Source of the DNA: DASXUX01 sp036504595
GTDB lineage: Bacteria; Planctomycetota; SZUA-567; H5-PLA8
Direction: 5' to 3'
Length of the DNA stretch: 64,000 bases
NCBI GenBank assembly: GCA_036504595.1
Contig: DASXUX010000001.1
Location: forward strand, 1-64,000
Position 1 is the stretch's first letter. The number at the start of each line of letters is the position of its first letter. The notes under the pieces were generated by a model, which ran no database searches, was not told the origin of the DNA, and was given only the letters and a program-made list of their open reading frames with translations. Below are positions 57,866 through 64,000 of this stretch, one piece after another. The position numbers were made by a program, and so were the translations under genes.

Positions 57866-58681
57866 GTGCGCCGCTTCATCCATTTCCACCTCAGCACCCT
57901 GCTCCTGATGGTGCTTACCGCCGGTGTCTGCCTCGGCCTCGAACTCCGCGCCAACTCCTGGCTCCGCCACCGCGCACAAATCGCCCTCCTCCCAAGCCCG
58001 TCGCGTCAAAGTGAAACCGTCAACGGTCTGCGGATCACACTTGAGGCCGACAAAGCCCTCCTTGCTCTTGAGGAAAAGGTGCACTTTACGATAACGATTC
58101 ACAATGATACGGATCAGCCCATCCACATTCCAAAATCGACCCCTGCGCGGATGGCTGACGGTGAATACATCCGTGAGATCATCTCGTTCCGGAACGGTGC
58201 CCCTTGCGAGGTGACACCGTCCTCTCTTGTATTCAACTGTCCTCGCCGGGAGCCGCCCATGGAAATCCCCCCACGAGGGAGATTGAGCATTGAAACTTGC
58301 GGGACATTTTGGCCTGGACTAAACACGTTCTATTTTCTGATCTTGGGACCTCGCATCCATTTCAGATTTGAAGATCGGCAAGCCGGCTCCAGAACGTTCT
58401 GCGTTCGCTTCAGCGACGAACGGTCAGACGTTGAAAAGCTACCGCCCGATCCTCCCGAGTTGAAGCAGTTAATCCAAGCGCTCGAAAACAGGCATGCAGA
58501 GAGTACGAGTAAAGAGATCGCTTTCTGGTCCGGCTCCATCCGCAGCAACGAAATCGAACTCGAACTCATCGACGAATTGACCGGCTTCTCTCCGCCCCGA
58601 ACGTTCGCATACCTGCTCGCCCTCTTCGCCATTGCATTCCTAAACGAATACCGCATCCGCCGCTCCGGTCCCCCTCTGTGA
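57866..58681 (+). CDS. Membrane protein of unknown function, planctomycete style
   Basis: 271 residues starting with GTG. N-terminal membrane segment FHLSTLLLMVLTAGVCLGLE, an extracytoplasmic beta domain (LRITLEADKALLALEEKVHF, TITIHNDTDQPIHIP) like a BsuPI or Ig-type fold, and a second membrane segment at the end (RTFAYLLALFAIAFLNEY). The N-terminal pattern is very common among Planctomycetota. The ribosome site GAGGGGG is part of the repeat ending at 57857. No role known. Confidence 0.65.
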   Translation: MRRFIHFHLSTLLLMVLTAGVCLGLELRANSWLRHRAQIALLPSPSRQSETVNGLRITLEADKALLALEEKVHFTITIHNDTDQPIHIPKSTPARMADGEYIREIISFRNGAPCEVTPSSLVFNCPRREPPMEIPPRGRLSIETCGTFWPGLNTFYFLILGPRIHFRFEDRQAGSRTFCVRFSDERSDVEKLPPDPPELKQLIQALENRHAESTSKEIAFWSGSIRSNEIELELIDELTGFSPPRTFAYLLALFAIAFLNEYRIRRSGPPL

Positions 58682-58748
58682 GGGCGCCACGCGGAGCGCC
58701 CGCAGATTTTGTTTCACCCGTGGCTGGCCTTGCGCGATACTTGCTTAC

Positions 58749-59471
58749 ATGGAGCAGAAAAAATCCCCAATCCATCCGCGCAAGGTGCTTTTCGCCGCGT
58801 CTGTACTTCTGGCCATTGGCGCCGGCTCGGCGGGCATTTATCTCACAGATAAATTATATCTGGAGCCGCTTCGACAACAGCAGCGCCTGATCGGAAATCT
58901 GAAACTTATCGTCGAGCAACTCACGAAAGACGTGCGCCTTGCCGAAGTGGCAGTTCTGGACCAGACGCCCGAGCGCACGAAGTTCAAATTCGTCGAGGTG
59001 AACGACAAAAATGAAGCGATCGCGGAACCAAAAGTCTTCGAGGTCGAAGGCGACGAAGTTTATTTCGACACACTGGTCATCAAGTTCGAAGACAAATTCA
59101 AACCGCTGGACAAACTGCCCATCGACCAAAAAGAGCTCTCTGAAAACTTGCTCGGCAAGTCCATCATGATTTTCCGCCGCGTCTTCAGCTCCAAACAGAA
59201 ACCGGAAGAGGGCTTCCCGCTCGACATCCCCGGCGATGCGCCCGAGGTCTATCGCCCCAGCGTCCCGCAGACCGCCTTCGAAAAACAACTCTGGAAGGAA
59301 TTCTGGACGCTGGTCAACGACCCCAAACTCGCCAAAGACCGCGGCGTCCGCGCCGCGCACGGCCAAGCCGTCTCGATCAAACTCAAAAAAGGAAAGTACT
59401 ACGTCCTGGAACGCCGCCTGGCCGGCGACCTGACCATCCGCCCCGTAGACGTCCCCGCCGTAATGCGCTAG
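58749..59471 (+). CDS. Membrane-anchored protein of unknown function
   Basis: 240 residues. N-terminal membrane segment at about 12-32 (VLFAASVLLAIGAGSAGIYL), then a heptad-like helix (QQQRLIGNLKLIVEQLTKDV) and a mixed soluble domain with EVNDKNEAIAEPKVFEVEGD, EVYFDTLVIKFEDKFK and GVRAAHGQAVSIKLKKGKYY. No family was recognised. Weak ribosome site. It may pair with the neighbour, but the 67-base gap gives little support. Confidence 0.65.
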   Translation: MEQKKSPIHPRKVLFAASVLLAIGAGSAGIYLTDKLYLEPLRQQQRLIGNLKLIVEQLTKDVRLAEVAVLDQTPERTKFKFVEVNDKNEAIAEPKVFEVEGDEVYFDTLVIKFEDKFKPLDKLPIDQKELSENLLGKSIMIFRRVFSSKQKPEEGFPLDIPGDAPEVYRPSVPQTAFEKQLWKEFWTLVNDPKLAKDRGVRAAHGQAVSIKLKKGKYYVLERRLAGDLTIRPVDVPAVMR

Positions 59472-59776
59472 CGTTTGTACCGCAGGCCTCCGGCCTGCCC
59501 TTCGTCCCGTCGTGCGGGCGTCCCGCCCGCTGCTCCGGTTCCCCTCTCGCGCAAGGTGGCACGTTTGTGTTCGCCGCGTCCTTTTGCGGCGAACTCAAGC
59601 GTGCCCCTAACCCCCAGCGAGGTCCGTTGCCGTCCTCCCCCTTCCCTCCGAGGGAAGGGGGCCGGCGGGTTAGGGTTGCGGCAGCGCCGCGGGTTCCAGA
59701 CCAGACACCCGAGACCCGAAACATCTGTTCTACCCTCCTCGCTCCAAATCGGATATCTATATGGCCAGGGGGCCTT
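59472..59776. repeat. Gap with four palindromes, including covarying hairpin copy 3
   Basis: No gene. GCAGGCCTCCGGCCTGC (about 59483), GCGGGC-GTCC-CGCCCGC (about 59515), the covarying hairpin at 59556-59604 (outer GGCACGT/GCGTGCC, inner GTTCGCCGC/GCGGCGAAC, loop GTCCTTTT) and CCCCCTTCCCTC/GAGGGAAGGGGG at 59637-59661. Confidence 0.8.
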
Positions 59777-60916
59777 ATGCCGGAACCAGCGGCGGCAAGT
59801 GCGGAATACGACTTCAAAAGCGAGGGGCGCCAGGTTGAGGTAAAGCTGTTGCGCGGGATCGCCATGGGCGGAAAGCGCTCGGTGGAAATCCAGCTCCTCC
59901 TCGACAGCCAGGCCGACGCGAAACCCAACTACCAGGCCCTCGCGCTGCTGCTGACAGATGTCTCCGTGCCCGAAGAATCCGCGCACGCGACCTTCGAAGG
60001 CCTGAAGGCTCACCAGGACCGCATGCGCAAAGCGCTGGGCCGGCCGATCGGCATCAAGTCCGCCGCGCTCGATTACCTGGAGAACATCGAACGCGCCCTG
60101 AATCTGAAGGATGACGAATGGGCCTTCACGTACGCGCAACTTGCGCAAATGGCGTTCGAAGACCACCTCTCGGGCCTGGCCAACTACCGCTACTTCACGC
60201 GCCGCTTCGGTGAAGAAATCAAGCGCGCCGAGCGCTACAACGACCCGCTCTCCGTGCTGATGATCGACATCGATCTCTTCAAGCAGTTCAACGATCGTTT
60301 CGGCCACCAGGCCGGAAACAAGGCCCTTGAACATCTGGCCGGAATTCTGCGCCGCGAAGTGCGCGAAACCGACTTGGTCGCGCGCTACGGCGGCGAAGAG
60401 TTTGCCATTATTCTGCCGCAGACGACCAAGCATGACGCTCAAAGCCTGGGCGAACACCTGCGGACGAAGGTTGCGGACGCGCCCGTCGATCTGGCGGAGG
60501 CCGGCAAGCAGGCGCTCACGATCAGCGTCGGCCTGGCGGCATTTCCACGGGATGCGCGAAGCTCCGATTCGCTCCTGGCCGGAGCGGACGCCGCGCTGTA
60601 CGAATCGAAAAAGAACGGCCGCAACCAGCTCAGCGTGTTCTTGCCGCCCAGCTCCGTGACCTTCGCGTACATGCCGGACCGCACCGACGCGGCTCAAATG
60701 ATCAGCGTCGTCGGCGACTTCAACGGCTGGCACAAAGAAGTCGATTCAATGGCGCCTCAGGCCGATGGCAGCTTCAGGCTGCAGCTTCACCTGTCCCCCG
60801 GCCGCTACGCGTACAAGTTCGTGATCAACAACGAATTTTACATCACCGACCCGCTCTGCCCGCGCTTCGCCCACGACGGCTACGGCGGCCGGAATTCCAT
60901 CGTCATTGTGTGGTAA
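59777..60916 (+). CDS. Diguanylate cyclase with C-terminal glycogen-binding-like domain
   Basis: 379 residues, soluble. Residues 1-115 have no clear family. The GGDEF domain covers about 120-290 with the active motif GGEEF (205-209) and an intact inhibitory site RETD (196-199), exactly five residues before it. Residues 294-379 are an AMPK-beta/CBM48-like domain: VTFAYMPDRTDAAQMISVVG, DFNGWHKEVDSM, RLQLHLSPGRYAYKFVINN. The enzyme should make cyclic di-GMP and be feedback-inhibited. A fused sugar-polymer-binding domain is unusual. The ATG at 59777 has AGGGGG upstream; longer frames to the left are read from repeats. Confidence 0.9.
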   Translation: MPEPAAASAEYDFKSEGRQVEVKLLRGIAMGGKRSVEIQLLLDSQADAKPNYQALALLLTDVSVPEESAHATFEGLKAHQDRMRKALGRPIGIKSAALDYLENIERALNLKDDEWAFTYAQLAQMAFEDHLSGLANYRYFTRRFGEEIKRAERYNDPLSVLMIDIDLFKQFNDRFGHQAGNKALEHLAGILRREVRETDLVARYGGEEFAIILPQTTKHDAQSLGEHLRTKVADAPVDLAEAGKQALTISVGLAAFPRDARSSDSLLAGADAALYESKKNGRNQLSVFLPPSSVTFAYMPDRTDAAQMISVVGDFNGWHKEVDSMAPQADGSFRLQLHLSPGRYAYKFVINNEFYITDPLCPRFAHDGYGGRNSIVIVW

Positions 60917-60997
60917 CAACAGGTTTGTGGTTTGTGGTTTGTAGTTGATAGTTCACGAACTCGAAACCTTAGAACCACGAACCACGAACCACGAGCC
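60915..60997. repeat. Inverted GGTTTGTGGTTT / AACCACGAACCACG repeats
   Basis: AGGTTTGTGGTTTGTGGTTT (60920-60940) and GAACCACGAACCACGAACC (60970-60989) are nearly complementary and could fold back between the GGDEF and radical SAM genes. Confidence 0.7.
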
Positions 60998-62125
60998 ATG
61001 AGCCACGACCCGCAAAACCAGCCCGACCTTCCCCGCAAACTCTACGTTGAACTGACGACGCACTGCAATCTCGATTGCGGCATGTGCATGCGCCACGCGT
61101 GGGGTGAACCCGGCGGCAGCATGACGGCCGAGACGTTCGCGCGCGTCCTTGCGCAGAGCGCCGAACTGCCCAGCATCGAGACGCTCAACTTCAGCGGCTA
61201 CGGCGAATCCTTGACGCACCCGCGGTCTTTCGATTTTCTAGCCCAGGCCAAAGCGCGCGGTCTGCGGACGGAACTGGTCAGCAACGGCCTGCTGCTGGAC
61301 CCGCCGGCGATTGAACAAATCCTCGCCCTGCGCCTCGACAAACTGATCGTCTCCGTGGACGGCGCCGGAGCCAGCGACGGGCAGTTGCACACGGGTTTCG
61401 CGCAAGTTTCCGCCGCGCTGAAATTGCTCTACCACCAAAAAATGGCGCGAAATCTGAGCGTCCCTGAAGTGTGGCTGGAGTTCGTTGCCACTCGGAAAAA
61501 CGTGCGCGAACTGCTGCCGCTCAAGGCGCTCTCGCGCGTCCTCGGCTTCAGCGGCATCCTCGTCACCAATCTGATTCCGCACACGCGGGAGCTCGCCGGC
61601 GAGACCTTGTACGAACGCTGGAACACGTTCGCGCGGCAGAATCCGCAGCCATCACCGTACGACCCGTGCATCGATTTTCCGCTGCTCGATCCGCGCTCGC
61701 AGGGGACCGAAGCCTTTGATCGGCTGCGAGCCGCCGGGACGCATCTGCGCATCAACGGCCTGGATGTCTTCGGCTCGCCGCCGAAATGTCCGTTTGTCGC
61801 GCAAGGCCGGCTGGCCGTGCGCTGGGACGGCAGCCTCAGCCCGTGCTTGCCGCTCCTGCACACGCACACGTATTTTCCTCGCGGCAGCTCCAAGCACGTG
61901 GCCAGCTACTCCGTCGGCAACGTGAACGAGACCGTGCTCAAGCAGATTTGGGCCAGCGAAGAATACCGAGGACTTCGCGAGCGCGTGCGTAACTTCGATT
62001 TCTCGCCGTGCCTGACCTGCAGCGGCTGCGAGCAGCGCCTGAGCAACCGTCAGGATTGCACCGGCGACATTTTCCCCCGCTGCGGCGAGTGCCCCTGGGC
62101 GCTCGGCCTGGTTCAGTGCCCTTGA
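60998..62125 (+). CDS. Radical SAM/SPASM protein, tungsten-cofactor-maturase-like
   Basis: 375 residues. Radical SAM cluster motif C23-x3-C27-x2-C30 (THCNLDCGMCMR), then the SAM-binding NFSGYGESLTHP. The C-terminal SPASM part is Cys-rich: PPKCPF, GSLSPCLPLLHTHTYF, FSPCLTCSGCEQ, QDCTGDIFPRCGECPWALGL ending VQCP. From memory this ending resembles radical SAM maturases associated with tungsten aldehyde oxidoreductases, but no such oxidoreductase is in the window. The start codon lies at the edge of a tandem repeat, without a clear ribosome site; translation from 60932 would read the repeat. Confidence 0.82.
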   Translation: MSHDPQNQPDLPRKLYVELTTHCNLDCGMCMRHAWGEPGGSMTAETFARVLAQSAELPSIETLNFSGYGESLTHPRSFDFLAQAKARGLRTELVSNGLLLDPPAIEQILALRLDKLIVSVDGAGASDGQLHTGFAQVSAALKLLYHQKMARNLSVPEVWLEFVATRKNVRELLPLKALSRVLGFSGILVTNLIPHTRELAGETLYERWNTFARQNPQPSPYDPCIDFPLLDPRSQGTEAFDRLRAAGTHLRINGLDVFGSPPKCPFVAQGRLAVRWDGSLSPCLPLLHTHTYFPRGSSKHVASYSVGNVNETVLKQIWASEEYRGLRERVRNFDFSPCLTCSGCEQRLSNRQDCTGDIFPRCGECPWALGLVQCP

Positions 62126-62147
62126 TTCAGTAGTAGTTACTCTCTTT

Positions 62148-62192
62148 CTTCTGTGATCCTCGGCGTCCTCCGCGTCCTCTGCGGTGAGCTTG
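62148..62192. repeat. Tandem repeat (CCTCTGCGGTGA type)
   Basis: Units of TCCTCGGCGTCCTCCGCGTC and CCTCTGCGGTGA, same type as 15018 and 45985. Confidence 0.6.
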
Positions 62193-62273
62193 TTTGGCAG
62201 GCCTCAACTCTTCTCCGAATTTCCGATTTCGAATTTCGCGTCCAGAGACATGCGCGGTTAAAATGTCGGCTTC

Positions 62274-64000
62274 ATGTGCCCGAGCGACACGCCTCCCGCT
62301 CCCACACCTGGCCACCGCCGCTGGCTCTGGCTGCTGGCCCTCTGCCCGCTGTTGATCTGGGGCTGCTGGCGAGCGCCTTTTCTCTCCTTCGACGATTCCA
62401 CGTATCTTCGCGACAACGATCTGCTGCAACCCGGCGTCTCCTGGCTCGAATGCTGGCGCCTGCACCCCGGCGAATATTTCTATTATCCGCTCACACTTTT
62501 GTCGTGGCGTCTCGACCGCCTGATCTGGCAGCCGCTTCTCAGTTCCTTCACGCCCGACGCCTGGGCCACCGGCATCCGCATCACCAACCTGCTTCTTCAC
62601 GCCGCCGCCACGTGTTTTGTGTGGCTGATTCTCCGGCGCTTGAAAACCGGCCCCATCCTCACCGGCTTTGTCACCGCCGCCTTCGCCCTGCACCCAACCG
62701 CTTGCGAATCCGTCTGCTGGGCCATCGAACGCAAAAACGTCCTCTCCGCCGCCCTCGCCCTCTGCGCCGTCTGGCTCTATATCAATGCTCAGGAGCGGCG
62801 GGCGCCCTCGCCCGCCATTCCCGGCCGAGGGCGGCCGGGGCTCCTGCACACCCTCGCCCTCCTCTGTTACTCCGCCGCCCTGCTCTCCAAACCGTCAGCC
62901 CTGGGCGTCTTGCCCATCATCATCCTGTGGGAAATCCTGAGCCCGACGAGCGGGACGGGGAGACGGGGGGACGGGGCGACAGGGGGAAACAGCCAGGCAC
63001 ACCCGAGCGTCGCTAGCGGCTTAGCACTCAGCACTCAGCACTCACCACTTCCATCCAACCCGCAATCGGAGCCGGGCCAAGAGCCAAGAGCTAAGAGCCA
63101 AGAACCCCTTCGTTTCCTCTTCGCGGCCCTCTGGCTCATCCCGAGCGTCGCCATCGCCGTTATCACGCTCGAAACCCAACACGGCGCCGTCATGCCTCCG
63201 CCCGGCGGCTCGATCTTCACCGCGCTACTCACCGACGTCGTGATCCTCTGGCGTTACGTCGAGAACTTCCTCTTCCCCGTCAACCTGAGCGCCTACTACG
63301 GCCTCGCGCCGGTCACCAGTCTCGCCGACCCGCGCCTGTGGGCCTGCGGCGCCGGCTTGGCCCTTGTCGTGAGCGGCACAATTCTCATCGCCGAAAACTC
63401 CGCCCGCCGCCTGGTCATCTTCGGCTGGCTGTGGTTTGTCGGAGCCCTCGGCACGAATCTGAATCTCGTCGGCATCAACGACCTGATGCACGACCGCTTC
63501 GTCTATCTCTCCGCCCCCGGCTTCTGGCTGGCGATCGGTCTGGCGATTCAAGGCGCCGTGAGGCGCATGCCCTCGCTGGCAGCTCTGCGCCCCCAAGTCG
63601 CCACCGCCGCCGTGCTGCTGCTCGCGGTGGCCTGGAGCGCCGCCAGCCTCCAGCGCAGCTATCTCTTCGCCGACTCGCTCTATCTGTTTGACGACGCCGC
63701 AAAGAAAGAACCCACGTCCGCCTACGCCCGCATCTTCTTCGCCGGCGCTTTGAAGAACAAAGGTCTTACGAAAGACAAGCCCGAAGCCAACCGTCTGCTC
63801 GATCGCTGCTTCGACGAACTCACTGCCGGCCTCGCCGCGCCTGACTTCGACCGCTACCGCCACAAATGCGCCGCGTACGTCGATCTTGCGTACATTTACT
63901 ATTGCCGCGGCCAGCACGAGAAAGCCGCGTTCTATGCGAAGGCCGCGCTTGGCCCGTTCCCGCGCCTGACCTACTCCCCCGCCGACCGCAGCAAAGCTTG
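62274..64000 (+). CDS. TMTC/DUF1736-like multi-spanning membrane protein, C-terminus off the window
   Basis: 575 codons remain open to the window edge. It begins MCPSDTPPAPTPGHRRWLWL. Multi-spanning start with the family pattern HPTACESVCWAIERKNVLSA and LLSKPSALGVLPIIILWEIL, then NDLMHDRFVYLSAPGFWLAI, as in O-mannosyltransferase-like TMTC proteins with C-terminal TPRs. A TPR-like helix pair begins near the edge. Two stretches are not part of the family: residues about 173-193 (ERRAPSPAIPGRGRPG, read from a palindrome) and about 223-279 (TSGTGRRGDGATGG, then QEPRAKSQEP, read from GACGGGG and AGAGCCA repeats). Both are in frame and lie in loops. Start uncertain. Confidence 0.75.
   Translation, partial: MCPSDTPPAPTPGHRRWLWLLALCPLLIWGCWRAPFLSFDDSTYLRDNDLLQPGVSWLECWRLHPGEYFYYPLTLLSWRLDRLIWQPLLSSFTPDAWATGIRITNLLLHAAATCFVWLILRRLKTGPILTGFVTAAFALHPTACESVCWAIERKNVLSAALALCAVWLYINAQERRAPSPAIPGRGRPGLLHTLALLCYSAALLSKPSALGVLPIIILWEILSPTSGTGRRGDGATGGNSQAHPSVASGLALSTQHSPLPSNPQSEPGQEPRAKSQEPLRFLFAALWLIPSVAIAVITLETQHGAVMPPPGGSIFTALLTDVVILWRYVENFLFPVNLSAYYGLAPVTSLADPRLWACGAGLALVVSGTILIAENSARRLVIFGWLWFVGALGTNLNLVGINDLMHDRFVYLSAPGFWLAIGLAIQGAVRRMPSLAALRPQVATAAVLLLAVAWSAASLQRSYLFADSLYLFDDAAKKEPTSAYARIFFAGALKNKGLTKDKPEANRLLDRCFDELTAGLAAPDFDRYRHKCAAYVDLAYIYYCRGQHEKAAFYAKAALGPFPRLTYSPADRSKA
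62790..63107. repeat. Repeats inside the TMTC-like gene
   Basis: 62790-62850: a GC-rich palindromic element starting GAGCGGCGGGCGCCC and ending GGCCGGGGCTCC. 62950-62990: GACGGGG units. 63015-63045: units of CACTCAGCACT. 63079-63107: AGAGCCA units. Confidence 0.7.

Noticed and set aside
1..64000. tRNA or rRNA genes
   Set aside because: No cloverleaf-like sequence with CCA end or conserved T-loop, and no rRNA-like block, was noticed by eye; a covariance search would settle this.

Overview
The window is a GC-rich bacterial chromosome segment that reads like a member of the PVC superphylum, most likely Planctomycetota. This is an inference from the mix of families, not from a marker gene. Pointers are many secreted beta-propeller and Ig-repeat giants, a ThuA-like protein, PQQ-type propeller proteins, short membrane proteins with the N-terminal pattern HLSTLLLMVLTAGV, an HTH protein with a long Pro/Ala linker and a membrane anchor, and GTAA-loop palindromes of the CCCACGGC type. 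No rRNA, tRNA or CRISPR array was seen.

Layout. 1-2018: remains of mobile elements (an ISAs1-type transposase at the edge, a scrambled ISKra4-type transposase, and the tail of a broken propeller gene). 2127-4665: an AraC regulator divergent from an oligogalacturonate lyase. 4916-8053: dapF, a YihY/BrkB membrane protein and a SAM hydrolase. 8106-16549: a long minus-strand SUF iron-sulfur assembly cluster (Rrf2 regulator, sufC, a VOC protein with a lysine-rich tail, sufB, sufD, Rieske ferredoxin, sufS, a lipoprotein, sufU, sufT). 16748-20567: DUF2089 protein, membrane protein, small secreted protein, SpoIIE/PP2C phosphatase and trypsin-like protease. 21019-30682: a repeat-invaded AraC-like gene, a 1272-residue propeller/PKD protein, ThuA-like protein, a c'-like cytochrome and a CBS-containing Mn pyrophosphatase. 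31061-33420: a REP-associated tyrosine transposase (RAYT) wrapped in and invaded by its own REP palindromes, then a histidine kinase. 33543-48593: PQQ propeller, glycosyltransferase, a 2433-residue Ig-repeat protein and a GT39-like membrane protein. 48728-57775: pilT, hisF, a three-gene membrane cluster, parB with four parS sites, an STN-domain protein and a Gfo/Idh/MocA oxidoreductase. 57866-64000: two anchored proteins, a GGDEF protein with a C-terminal glycogen-binding-like domain, a SPASM radical SAM protein and a truncated TMTC-like membrane protein.

The dominant unexplained theme is repeat invasion. Nearly every intergenic gap carries palindromic elements or degenerate tandem 7-12-mers, often with an inverted partner that would fold back. 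Several have entered reading frames without breaking them (HisF, RAYT, the glycosyltransferase, the AraC-like protein, the TMTC-like protein, the PQQ propeller) or supply the stop codon and C-terminal tail of genes (the Rrf2 regulator, SufD, the GT39-like protein). At least two palindrome families show compensatory changes between copies, which argues that the fold is kept. The RAYT at 31.1-31.9 kb is an obvious candidate mover for one family.

A second theme is secretion of large surface proteins. Two giants end in a calcium-type repeat followed by a related C-terminal beta domain, and a small secreted protein looks like a stand-alone copy of that domain.
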